Shown here in pieces: positions 1 through 44,515 of a stretch of DNA of 64,000 nt. Origin of the DNA: Piscicola geometra (Eukaryota > Annelida > Clitellata > Hirudinida > Piscicolidae); the NCBI GenBank assembly GCA_943735955.1, contig OX030960.1, positions 387,128-451,127 on the forward strand. The letters run 5' to 3'. A program made the position numbers and the translations under genes. Position 1 is the stretch's first letter. Every line of letters starts with the position of its first letter. The notes beneath the pieces are model-generated. The model made no database searches. It was given only the letters and a program-made list of their open reading frames with translations, and was not told where the DNA came from.

Positions 1-382
1 ATTCTCAATGGCATCTTGCAAGGGGCATTCTCAATGGCATCTTGCAAGGGGCATTCTCAATGGCATCTTGCAAGGGGCATTCTCAATGGCATCTTGCAAG
101 GGGCATTCTCAATGGCGTCTTGCAAGGGGCATTCTCAATGGCATCTTGCATGGGGCATTCTCAATGGCATCTTGCAAGGGGCATTCTCAATGGCGTCTTG
201 CAAGGGGCATTCTCAATGGCGTCTTGCAAGGGGCATTCTCAATGGCATCTTGCAAGGGGCATTCTCAATGGCATCTTGCAAGGGGCATTCTCAATGGCGT
301 CTTGCAAGGGGCATTCTCAATGGCATCTTGCAAGGGGCATTCTCAATGGCATCTTGCAAGGGGCATTCTCAATGGCGTCTTG
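1..382. repeat. 26-bp minisatellite, about 14.7 copies
   Basis: Near-perfect tandem copies of a 26-bp unit containing attctcaatggcatcttgca, with single-base variants (ggcgtc for ggcatc, catgggg for caagggg). The unit length is not a multiple of three, so all three forward frames stay open (FSMASCKGHSQW-type peptides). These are not coding. The array runs off the left edge of the window. Confidence 0.95.
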
Positions 383-988
383 AGGTGTTTCAGTGTCATG
401 AGCCGCTCTTGCTGCCACACCCGCTCACAGGCTTGACTGCCTGCAGGAGGACTCTCCCATTTGTTGGTCTCCTTGGAATCCACTCTTGATGCCTTGCAGC
501 ACAAACAGCTGCTTCGTTGATTTCAATCATTCGAAACCACCGAGATGTCTGTATGGTCTGTTTAGTTCTTCTCAGTATGCCAATCTTTCGACTGGAGGTC
601 ATCGATGACCTTGCACAGGAGAGGCTGATGCCTCATAAGTTGCCTCTGTACGTCTCCACGCAGTGCGTTGGTCTTTTCAGAAGCAGACTGACCACTGCTG
701 CTGCTTCCCCTTTGATGGGCCTCCCTGGTTGAGGCTTCCTTGCAGAGTTGCAGCGGGAGGAGGATGTTCTGCTCGTGACAGGTGCTTCAGCCCTGGTGCC
801 TCGTTGACCCTTCATCGCCTCCTACTCATGATTCATGTTACCATCCATTTGTTGTTCGTGCTGTTGTAGTTGTTGCTCGTTGAATATTTGCAGCATTCTT
901 AGTTTAGATATCTGTTAGATATCACAATATGAAAAGTGATTGGTGGCTCGTTGGGAGACGCCATTGATGCACGCACGCACGCATGCAG
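383..988. other. Unassigned sequence before the first recognised exon
   Basis: Mixed-composition DNA between the 26-bp array and the first recognised exon. Both strands have short open frames, but no frame resembles a known family and all break within about 70 codons. Probably intron of the CCDC39-like gene, or upstream exons too diverged to recognise. Confidence 0.4.
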
Positions 989-34345
<33,357 letters not shown>

Positions 34346-34346
34346 A

Positions 34347-34594
34347 TTATTCGAAATGATTTCTTCAGCCTAAAAGTTCACTTAATTTCAAACCTACTTC
34401 ATAACGAATTGCAGCGGCACAAGAGAAAGCTCTTAATTGAAGGCCTATGAGTGCTTTTTGGCATTCCTTTCGAAATGTAAAATTTTAAAATTATATTAAA
34501 ATTTTTATAATTTATAAAAAGTAAACAATATTTTTGGATGTTTTATTTCAATGAAGTTTCATATTTTTGCATTATAAGGTTGTGTTATATTAAT
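34347..34594. other. AT-rich intergenic DNA
   Basis: No feature seen between the CCDC39-like 3' end and the next hAT copy. Confidence 0.5.
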
Positions 34595-35948
34595 TGAAGC
34601 TGTGCTTTAATTTATGTTAACTTTCCGATTAACCCGTTAGTAAATTAACGCAGTTTGAAATTTCAATGCAGTTAACTAAATTAATCGAATTTAAACTTTT
34701 TATTCTTATTTTTATTGTTTTGTGCTTCAGAAAATATTTTTCATTAATTTTAAACATTTGTTTGTTTCATTCTACCTTATGTTTTTATTTTGTTCATTCA
34801 TTCTTTGTATATTTTACATGCAGTTTGTAGAATAAGGCAATCCATGGACTGCTTTAACTTTCAGGCAGTCATTCCATAGATTTTTTTGGCTTTATTAAAT
34901 AAAATGCTATTGCTCCTAAACTTGTTTCAATAAACTATAAACTGTATAATAAAGATTAAACAAAATTACTTGCATTTTAAAAAAAGTTATCAGACAAAAT
35001 GCCTTTTTTTGGTGCAATGAACTATAAAACTATAAACAAAACATTATGAAATTGTACTCGGATATAATTAGATTTAGAAATTAAAATACTTTAAATCTTA
35101 TACTTGTTGCAATAAACTCTAAAAAAACAGAAAAATTTCGAGCAACGTTCATTCTTAGGATTGACTGAAATTAAAGACAATCCATGGGTTCCCTTATAAT
35201 TTCAATCAATCCACGGATTGTCTAATTCTACACATTGCCTGTAACATTTTTACTTCAGAAGATGATCCAGCATAATTCTTTTTATTAAAAATGTATCTTC
35301 GAACTGGAGCAGAATAAAATGGATATCGCATGCCTAAGAATTGCAACATCATTAGGTACACGCTCTAAAAATGTGAAATGTCTTCAAAAAATTAAAGAAA
35401 ATTGACACGGCAAGAGTTGGAAGAACTATTAGGAGATAATAAAATCTCCGAAACTGTAAAACCTCCTCTAAACAGGTGACTGCGAACATATGTAGCTTCA
35501 GTCGATCATTCAGTGATATCGAATAGATTCCAAGTCATTTTTTTTGGTAGCAAAAACATAAAGGAGCATATCAAAAAGTACTTGTCATCTTATACAATTG
35601 GAGGTCCATTTGAACGTCCATTCAGCTTGTCAGGCCACATAGGTAGCATGAAAAGAGCCTTTGTAGATGCATTCAATGTAGACCAGCTCGTTTGCTTGAG
35701 TAACCGTGTGATGTGTGACATTTACATTCTTGATCGTTGATGCCTTCATTTTTATTTTATGAATGTGGATTCATTGTAAAAATAAATGTTGACAAAACTT
35801 CAATAGTTTCTATCGGAATTGTGGAAAAATAGAAAATACTAATTTATAATAATGTAAAATTAGCTTTAAACTTATTGCGATAAAACACGATTAATTTCCG
35901 ATTAAAATTTCAAATTTGGATTAAAAGCTATAATCGTTGACAGCTCTA
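34595..35948 (+). mobile_element. hAT transposon family A, copy 2 (strongly decayed)
   Basis: Left end ttgaagctgtgctttaat and right end gttgacagctcta match copy 1 at 24594. About 35565-35700 encodes a diverged C-terminal block KYLSSYTIGGPFERPFSLSG then HIGSMKRAF. No clear target duplication remains. Older than copy 1 and lacking its subterminal array. Confidence 0.75.
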
Positions 35949-36311
35949 TTTTAACGTGTTGATAAGTATTTGAAAATGTGCAATTCCTAAATCGTGCATA
36001 TACAACTTGATAAGAACTAGATCACTATGACGCGTAATACTGCATTGAGTGAAGGGGACTAGACAAAATGGAAGTCTTTAGAAGTGCGGCATGGAAGGTC
36101 AGGGAAACGCCACTATGAACACAGCGTGAAAAGTCATTTGTGAAAGACGTGTATCTGTGGAGTGAGAGGGCATTGTTATTGATAAGTATTATTACATACA
36201 ATAGTATGTTGAAACGTTAGTGAGATTAGCAAAACCACCCCCGTCTACTCCCGTTGCCCTAAAAAGGTGGGAATAGGCTCATTTTACAGCTTCAGATGTC
36301 GCATGCGTGCA
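35949..36311. other. Unassigned AT-rich DNA
   Basis: No gene or repeat recognised. Confidence 0.5.
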
Positions 36312-37608
36312 TATGGGTTAATCCAGAATCGATTTCAGACTTACGATTTGCAGTGTCTTACTTGTTTTTACAAATAAAATCGTATCCAAGACTGGATGCA
36401 TTTTTTTAAGAAAAAGAATATAAAAATTTTATCCATCTAAAATATTAATAATAAATACTACGATATTATACTTTCTAGCTATTTTAAAGTTGAAAATAGG
36501 CTAAAAACGCATGTCTTAAATTTCTTTTACAAATCTAAAATATTACACACTTATATTTTATATTTTACTTAGTTCTATCCGGTTTGATTTAATCAGTCGT
36601 AGGCATATTTAAAAACGTGGTTTTACTTTTCTCGATTTTAGAATACTCAATTTATATGAGTTTTTGGCTATTTTGTTCATTTTCACAATTTCTGTTATGA
36701 TTTTAGCGTCCCGTTGATCATTGCTATTAATTAAGCAACAAGTGAGTAATATACTTCTATTTTTTTCTTAATATAGTTCATGTGTATAGAGAAGAAAAAG
36801 GTGAAATATTGGGCTCTTATTTTTTATTTTCGTATAATTATATCATTATTCAAATCATGTACACCATGACGTTATCACAAAATGTCCCGATTCACATAAT
36901 ACTAGTATTAGGTGTCACGAATTTACAGTAGTTTTTGTAGTATTTTTATAATACTAATTGAAGAATGTATTGAATGAAGAGTATTTTGACATAAGCATCG
37001 TCTAATAATTTATTTCATGAAGCTTCTAAACTAGTAAAATAGCAATAGTTGTCCCGATTCTCATAATGGTAATCGGGACATAAATACACTTTCATGATCT
37101 GCTTGTTAAAATAGATTATTTACAACACTAGGTTCTTTTAAAATAATTAAAATTTCAACGTTAAAAAGTAAATGAAAATTAATTTAATCATTTTCAAAAA
37201 CTATTTCAGGAAGTAAAAATAGCTATTTTAGTGAAAAATAATAAGTTACGGAGATTTAAATGACCATTAAGGGCGCCATTTTTAAAAACTGATTTTAAAT
37301 TTCTCATTTACGCAGCATATAGTAACAATTGTGAGTAAAAAAAGAGGGGAAAAGAAAACAACATAAAAATTAAATTCAGAAATTTTATATTGTTTTTCAG
37401 ATGAGAATGGTTTTATGGCTGTCAGTGTTCACTGATAATCTGAAAAACTATTTGCTCAATTAAAAAAGATTAATGCAATTATTGTGTTTGAATTGTTATA
37501 TATATTCTATAATAAATGCATGAGTATACATAAAGCAAGTTTTTTTGAAATTGAAAACCGAAATATAGAAATACACAAAGTCCCTAGTCAAATCTGGATT
37601 AACCCATA
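36312..37608. mobile_element. Non-autonomous TIR element (1.3 kb) with TA duplication
   Basis: Terminal inverted repeats TGGGTTAATCCAGA (36314 onward) and TCTGGATTAACCCA (ending 37606), each bordered by TA. No transposase frame inside. Internal palindrome-like tgtcccgatt...aatcgggaca at 37049-37080. TA target sites suggest a Tc1/mariner-type or related family; family not recognised. Confidence 0.65.
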
Positions 37609-39400
37609 TATAAATTTGTTAATTTTTATTTAAATTGATAACATTGTGTTGCAATTTTAGCTTAACGATAGGGCTGCTTCAAGCTATTTTTAGCTCAACG
37701 ATGGGGCTGCTTAATACGTAAACAGTCGTATTTTGGTAATTTCCCAATTAATATATTTTTTATATTTTATTCCCTTTTAAATTGTGTAGCTTCAACTACT
37801 ACGCAATGGTTTTACAGTAAATACTGCATTTGAGATTCTACTCAATTGCCATAGTGAGTCAACTTGCAGCCTTCCAGCGCATACGGAAAAAGCTGACAAG
37901 ATTTGTCAAGTCCGCCTAATCATGTGGGATGAAGCTTCCATTACACATATAAAAGTTTTTGAGTGTTTTAACGGTCTTTTTAAAGATTTAAACTAAAAAC
38001 AGCTTTTTTATTATAATGGCGGCGGGGTTTTTTTGTTTGAAGGGATTTTTGGCTAATTCTTTTAGTTACTCAAAGAGCGGATGCAGCAGCAGGTTTCAAT
38101 GCTTCCATAACCTGCGTTTGTTTTCTTTGCGAGTGCAAAAGTTGAGTCAGACTCGTCAGACAAGTTCAAGACTGGTCCTTAAGAGAAACTGACTGTTGTA
38201 TGTTGTTCAGCAAAGATCCTGCCTTAAAACAGCAACATGATAATTTTTTGATTTCCCTCTATAACGCCACAACGAAAACAATAAAAACGGTTTATGGTAC
38301 GAGTAGACTGAGAACAACGATTGCATAACTTATGAGGCGATTCTTTGTGCGCAAAATGAATGTGCAAATTAAAGTAGCGAAGATATGATTGATCTGGAGA
38401 AGAACATTCCATGTTATCTGCTGATGCACGAAGATAAAGAGAATCCTCGATTGCTGTTTCCAGTGGAGTTCAGCGTCACACCGTCCGCATACCTCAATAT
38501 CAAAATTGGAGCAATGGTGACACTTCAACAGGAACCTAAATGTTACTCAAGGGCTCTCCAATGGGACAAGGCTCATAATTGCAAAAAAAATTTCAAGTTT
38601 GCTATCGAATACGATTTTGATAGGTCCCAGAGTAGATTTTTTAAAATTTCTACCGATAATTACTTCAATACTCACTTCAACATGAGTTTCTTGCTGATTT
38701 AATAGACGACAATTTCCAGAGCGCCTCAGTTGCAGCAAAACCGACAATAAGACGCAGGAGCTAATCTTCAGAGTTATTGAACTCGTACTGAAAACTGCAT
38801 TGTTCGCACATGGACGTGCATCAAACGTTTCATTCGCAAACGCGCTATAGCAAGAGGTTCATTTCAATTTGTAAATCTTTCACAGTTTTTGACTCTAATG
38901 AAATACTCCAAAAATAGTTTTTATACAAAATTGAACATATTCTCCATCAACTGAAACCTTTATTGTGTCATTTTTACGGAAAGTTTGACCTGCCATTTCT
39001 CATTTTAATAGGAAAGTTTCTGTTTTTCACTATGTATTTCAAATAGAATATCCTAAAAATATGTTTTTTAGATCTATTTATTGCTAAAATTGCACTAAAT
39101 ATAAATTGTAGATATTTGCATTCAAATTTTTTTTTATAATAATTTTTGGACTGTTTTTTTATAATAAATAATTTAGACAATACCACATGCAATAGTGATC
39201 AAACCACATAGGGGCATGTCTGAAAAGAACTTGTATCAGTCTTAACTTGCTAAAGTTTTTAAAAAGAATTTATTCGACGTGTTATTCAAACTGTTCATGC
39301 ACAAAATAAACTCTAACAAAAATTTATCTTGAAACAGACGTATTTTAAAACTGTCTATGAAAAGGATTTTGTTAAGGCTTTTTTCCTATTTTATTTTGCC
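37609..39400. other. AT-rich DNA, mostly featureless
   Basis: A local imperfect duplication, agctyaacgatrgggctgct, lies at 37656-37712. A minus-strand stretch at 38224-38528 holds Cys-x2-Cys pairs (KCHHC, CGRC, LCNRC) in two frames and could be a decayed zinc-binding coding remnant. Nothing else is recognised. Confidence 0.4.
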
Positions 39401-39477
39401 TTTAACTCAAACTAATAAAGAATTATTAGTAATCCCCAACCGTATTTGATGGTTGCTTCATATAAAAAACTACTCAC

Positions 39478-39802
39478 CAAGACGATGCCTGCAGCCAACA
39501 ACAAGCACTTGACTCTAACATCCAAATCTACTGGGACTATAATGACCAAATAACATCTTAATGTAATGAATATATCAATTAAAAAGTAGACATAAAACAA
39601 CGACGAAGATTACAAGAACGACATAACTTAAACGAATATTGATAGTTTGATTGTTGGCAATTAAGAGAAATATTCTACTCCGAGAAGAGAGCTTACATGT
39701 TATTCCGAGGTCCCTTGGCGTCCTGCGCACCTCGTGCATCACTCCCACCCACTTGCGCACACTCAGCCTACCCACGCCCACATCCAAATCTCGTGAGAAG
39801 AT
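39478..39802 (-). CDS. Two-exon fragment of an unidentified minus-strand gene
   Basis: Exon 39697-39802 (acceptor cgctgcag, donor gtaagc) reads IFSRDLDVGVGRLSVRKWVG then VMHEVRRTPRDLGIT plus one base. Exon 39478-39536 (acceptor cattatag, donor gtgagt) completes the codon and reads PVDLDVRVKCLLLAAGIVL. The splice sites are good and the phases agree. The second peptide may begin a membrane segment. I do not recognise the family, and further exons were not found. Confidence 0.45.
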
Positions 39803-39846
39803 CTGCAGCGGTGTGCTTGTTGATGAGAAATGATGTTGGTTCAAAC

Positions 39847-39990
39847 TAGAGACCGACCGAAATTGCCAATTTCTCTTAGTTTCGGCCATGTTTCGGTTTC
39901 GGCCGAATTTAATTTTACAGTTTCGGACATTTTTCGGTTAAGGACAAAACTAATATTTGCAGTTTTGGCTGAATTTCGATTTCACCCAAA
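39847..39990. mobile_element. hAT-like terminal fragment, family D
   Basis: Starts TAGAGACCGACCGAAA, followed by repeated tttcggcc motifs in the style of hAT subterminal repeats. Only one end is seen. Related to the fragment at 53561. Confidence 0.5.
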
Positions 39991-39996
39991 TGGATT

Positions 39997-40256
39997 TCAC
40001 ACTATCTTCTTCGCTTTTGACTGGAAGTCTCTCGTGCATTCGTTGCTCTCGTCGTCGTAGTCCAGCTGACATGCCTTTTTCAAGTCTCTGTAGCTCTCTT
40101 CTTACTTGCCCAGCACTCCCTAGGCTATCCCCCTCCACCTGTAGGACATGGCAGAGTCTGGGTTGAGCTGCAAGGCCTTGCAGCAGTCGACGATAGCGGC
40201 ATTTGGACGTTGCAGACGCACGTAGAAGCTGGCTCGTTGGGCATAGAGGCTCAAGT
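39997..40256 (-). pseudogene. ST13 (Hsc70-interacting protein, Hip) TPR fragment with two stops
   Basis: Minus-strand reading [20 protein letters not shown] then [20 protein letters not shown], a TAG at 40120-40122, GVLGK, a TAA at 40102-40104, then EESYRDLKKACQLDYDDES and SKAKKI, stop. This matches the TPR region of ST13/FAM10 as remembered ([30 protein letters not shown]). ST13 is an Hsp70 co-chaperone. Two in-frame stops and no other ST13 parts nearby indicate a dead fragment, either a retrocopy piece or a relict exon. Confidence 0.75.
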
Positions 40257-40436
40257 GTGTTATCTACCATGGTGTGAGAGACTTCTTCGTAAAGTGGAAC
40301 ATCCTGTTGTCTCCAGGTCACTTTCCGGGTTCTCATATCTGCTTATTCTTCCTTCTTCATTTCAGGCTTGGCATCCTCCTGATGGGCCTCCGAAGCATCC
40401 TCTTGAACCCTTCAAGGGAATGCTCACACCAAGACT

Positions 40437-42474
40437 TTAGAGCAAGTATTCGATGAAGGCGAGGTCAGGAAGGTGGAGAATGGAATGGTCAGACTGTCTT
40501 CACGAACGTTTCTAGCAGCTGCATTCTTGTTCATAGTTGAAGCGAGATTCAAGTGCAAGCGAAAATAATTGTAGAATTTAAAAACAATCGAACCTGGAGA
40601 TCCTTCAAGCAGCCTCTGAGTCTGAGGAGAATCTCTTCCTGCGGGGACAACACCTCGAACTCCTGCATCAGCATCGTCTTCCTGCAGGACGCATGTTCCA
40701 GAAATGATTGGGTGGCAGAGCCTATACTGCACATTGGTTCAGTAAACTCCTGGGAGCTTGCGCGTTGTGCTGCAAACTTAAAACTTAAGTGGGTTGTGAG
40801 AGTAGAAATATGACTTTTTGGTAAACTCTCTGAGTTGCCTGTGTGCATCCGCTAAGAGAGCAAAAAGGCTCTTAGCAAATGGGGAGAAAGGATTCAAGAA
40901 AGGCTGGCGAAGCAATTGTTTAGACGCCGAAAGCTCATTGAGTAAAGAAGCACATTTGACGACCATGATAACAGAGTGATAACTTAAGACTCATAAAGAA
41001 CCAAATCCAAACTTGCACATAATTAACAAAGACATTGAATAGAAAATAAATATAGAATTTGGAAAAAATTAAAATACATGATAATAAAATGAGTATATTC
41101 AGAATAAGTAAATAAATAAACAAATAAAATGTACATAATTTTTTTGAGAAAGGCAAAATAGTTGATCAGGGTGGCAGAGCCCCTTCTGCCTTTCTTCTGG
41201 CTACGGACCTCATTCGAGAAGAAAGAGGTATGCCTGCTCCTAAGACTTTAACACAAAAGCAGTTAATCGCTTGATTCAGTGCGACATTTCTGTAGTCTTC
41301 TAAAAGATCGGCCTTTGGTCGCCATCAACAAGCTCATCTCAAAGATCAACTAATTGCCTTCGAGAATTCAGACTGTTAGGAAAAGAAATAAGGTTAGAGA
41401 GAATAATTAAAAAGTTCAACAACCTCAACACCCGTGCTGGTCCTTCAAACTTGCCTCCACCGTCCATCGGCAATAGCTTCATCAAACCACAGCGTTTTAG
41501 CAGGACGAAATCCTTAAGGCAATTGAAGAGATGAAACCTAGCAAGGCTCCAGGGCCTGACCATGCAATGACAGAGGAAGTACTTCAGAGATGACTTCCTT
41601 GTAAAGCAGCTTCAAGATTAAAGGAATTGGAGCATCTATCTGAAGATGAAGAAAGAAGCAGCACCAATATCACACCACAACTACCACAGCACAAGCACAT
41701 ACTTGCGTCTGATGAAGCCGACGATGATGCCCAGAGGTGAGTACACAACAGCTGTGAAGTAGCAAGCAGAAGAGCAGTGCCACGAGAGACCTGTGCACAA
41801 ACACACGTGGTGGCTTGGAATGAGTATGTGCGCTGTTTCCTGCAGTGTAGCCCAATTTAAGCATAAAAATGCAGGAGCCTCACACAATTCTTTATGAGTT
41901 TATCATCATGTAATTAAAATCACCAAATACAAACCTTTTTATCACTGTTGTAAATCTTGAAGAAAATTGAGTTTTCATTAGCCATACTGTTTTCTGTAAA
42001 CATAAATAAGTTCAAAGAAAAAATGATTAGACAATATAAATTGCTATATGTACCAAATCGAACTGAAAATGAGCAAATTTCTCATCTTCTAATAAAGCAG
42101 TTCATGTTCACTCCCACAGTATTAGAGAGTGATCAAGCACTCACCTTGCTCTACATAGAAGAGAACCTTCCTCAGCTCATCTATCACTTCATACCTCTTT
42201 TTGTTTCTTGCATTGAAAACTGTTTGCATCATGACTAAAAATCTTAGCAAAACTTTCATTCCAAGTTTTTAGAAAATAAAAAAAACTATCATGAGAAATG
42301 ATTGATATGATATGAATTCTCACTTATATCGTGTCTGAAGTTTCCCGTGTGGACGACCATTTGGGCCATGGTAAGCAGGTCCTGCAGGCCCTCAGGACAC
42401 TGAGCAAGCTGTTCTTTTGCTTCAATTTGAGAATATATACTTTCCATTCTCATCAAAATCAGATACCTTTCAAA
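40437..42474 (-). CDS. Unidentified minus-strand gene, five phase-consistent exons (3' end)
   Basis: Exons, 5' to 3': 42324-42474 (FERYLILMRMESIYSQIEAK then LQDLLTMAQMVVHTGNFRHD), 42145-42219 (FNARNKKRYEVIDELRKVLF then YVEQ), 41703-41790 (LSWHCSSACYFTAVVYSPLG then IIVGFIRR), 40594-40681 (KTMLMQEFEVLSPQEEILLR then LRGCLKDLQ), and 40437-40493 (SDHSILHLPDLAFIEYLL, stop TAA). Every junction has GT/AG and the phases 1, 1, 2, 0 agree throughout, which is unlikely by chance. One likely membrane helix lies in the third exon. The family is not recognised and the 5' end was not found. It converges on the fragment at 39.5 kb, which could be a separate gene. Confidence 0.5.
41501..41593 (+). pseudogene. 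LINE reverse-transcriptase scrap
   Basis: Reads DEILKAIEEMKPSKAPGPDH then AMTEEVLQR, stop. The xAIxxMKxxKAPGPD motif is typical of the region before the catalytic domain of non-LTR reverse transcriptases. No flanking LINE sequence is recognisable. It lies in an intron of the minus-strand gene. Confidence 0.65.
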
Positions 42475-42489
42475 CTGGATCAATATTCT

Positions 42490-42935
42490 AGAAGTTTTGG
42501 AAGCCTCTGAAATTCAGAGTCTGAATAAAAGTAAATGCTGGATTCAAAGATCTCAACTTGTGTCATTAGTTTAATTTTTAAACTTTAAAAATTATCAATG
42601 AATTATAAAAACATGAAAAGTGAACTTAAGTTAATACTAGTTCAAATGAAAAATTAAAATACTATATATTGATAAAAAACTAAAATTTATGAAAAAATTG
42701 AACTATCTTTAAAACTTTTGAAAATATATTCAAGTTCTCTTTTATACAAGTACATTTCATTCTGTTGCTCACTTTCTGGTCTAATTTAATATATAAATTA
42801 TATATATTATCTTATTAGTTTGCAGTCTATTTACACAAAATTTTGAATTATTGATGCGACTAAACACAATTATTAATAAAGTTTTTTGAAAAACTATAAT
42901 AATTAAAAATATATGAAAAATTAAAACATGAAACT
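42490..42935. other. AT-rich spacer upstream of the SCHIP1-like gene
   Basis: Lies between divergent transcription units. No promoter motif could be called with confidence. Confidence 0.4.
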
Positions 42936-42941
42936 ATAATA

Positions 42942-44515
42942 ATGAAAGGAATTGCAGCTGCAAATGATGTCAAAAGGAGAAGGCATGCACTGCTCAAGCA
43001 AGGGGGCAGGCAGGACCTCTGTAGGATCGAGAATCTCGAAAACCTTCCTCAGAGGTTCGAGAAGGCATCTCGTCTGTCGAGCAGCTTCCATGATGTCTTA
43101 GATGCACAACTTGACAAGTGCCTTTCCTACCACCTCTCATTCAAATATTGTTCAGGCTACAACAAGAAGATAACGAACAGCAAAAGTGGTAGAGGACTGC
43201 AGAGGTACAACTCAGTAGGAGGGAGTTTGGTGTCGTCGTCCAATGAAGAGGACGATGAAGGCCTCGATGTTGAGGAGAGCAGGAGAGGCTCTAGCATCCT
43301 GCTTGACTCATTTCTCGACAGCCTACCAAGCCACTCCATCGAAAACCTACCAAGCCACTCCATCGACAACCTACCAAGCCACTCCATCGACAACCTACCA
43401 AGCCACTCCATCGACAACCTACCAAGCCACTCCATCGAAAACCTACCAAGCCACTCCATCGACAACCTACCAAGCCACTCCATCGAAAACCTACCAAGCC
43501 ACTCCATCGAAAACCTACCAAGCCACTCCATCGAAAACCTACCAAGCCACTCCATCGACAACCTACCAAGCCACTCCATCGACAACCTACCAAGCCACTC
43601 CATCGAAAACCTACCAAGCCACTCCATCGACAACCTACCAAGTCACTCCATCGACAACCTACCAAGCCACCATAGCCTCTACAACAAACCAAGCTTTGTT
43701 CTCAGAGGCATATGCGACGATGGTTGCAGTAGTGGCAGCAGCGTTGGTCGCTTCAAGATCGAGAAGACGATGCCTGATCTGAACTGGCAGTACCTGGAGC
43801 AGGAGCTGCAGCGGGCGATGCAGGATGCGGAGGTGGCTGCTGCTGCTGAAGGTTCGTGTGAGGAGATTGCCAGTAAGGAGGGTGAGGTCGATGAAGGCAT
43901 GCAAGAGAACGTTGTTTCTGAAATGCTTGCTGCAGAAGATACTCCCTCTCTCGAAACTGCATCAGCAAACATAAGTACGAAACTCGAGCCTACCAAGACC
44001 AACAACTATTCAATAGATGTTGACAACAACAACAACAACAACAGCAAGAGCTGCTTGACAGAGGTGGGCGACAGAGGGCTGTCGGAGGAGGGGAGGAGCA
44101 AGTGGGGCAGTCATCCCTTCAGGAAGCGAGTGTTGAGGAAGATGGTGAAGGAGGCTCAGAACGAGTACAAGCACTATCATCACCCATACTCCTCTGGCAA
44201 CAGTGATGATGATGATGATGATGACTACAATGGTGGAAGCACGGTTAGAAGGTTACTTGTAAAAGGAAATCTACAAGTTTGCTTTCTGAATGAGGTGGAG
44301 GATGATGATAGTGATGTTGAAGAGGATTATAATGATGAAGATTATGGTGGTGAAGATGCTAAAAAAATTATTTCAGGCAATAAAATCCTCAATGCTAAAC
44401 AAAGTGCCAACATTGACGACAACACCTCGCACGACAACACCCTCCAGAGCAATAGCAGCACTCAGTACTCCACCTTGTCGTCGAACTGCTCTCAAATGGT
44501 GCCCCATCTTCTCAA
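42942..44515 (+). CDS. SCHIP1: SCHIP1-like exon 1 (large, acidic and repeat-bearing)
   Basis: Open from ATG 42942; an acceptor-like attgcag at 42951-42957 means it could instead be an internal exon. Order: basic N-terminus, [20 protein letters not shown], acidic DEEGL region, fifteen NLPSHSI[D/E] repeats, a helical stretch ([20 protein letters not shown]), Asn and Asp runs, [16 protein letters not shown], then NLQVCFLNE and an acidic tail. The end at 44515 (donor gtattc) is chosen because phase 2 fits exon 2. The frame continues to 44861 only by reading into antisense LINE sequence. Confidence 0.65.

Noticed and set aside
38224..38528. Minus-strand Cys-pair motifs resembling a piggyBac-type zinc ribbon
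   Set aside because: The motifs are split between two frames with no transposase core or TTAA-flanked ends found.
40778..40966. Minus-strand frame NELSASKQLLRQPFLNPFSP
   Set aside because: No phase-consistent splice sites linking it to the neighbouring five-exon model; the opposite strand is equally open.
41163..41235. Plus-strand exon-like stretch VAEPLLPFFWLRTSFEKKE before a GTATGC donor
   Set aside because: No second exon in phase on this strand; it lies within an intron of the minus-strand gene model.
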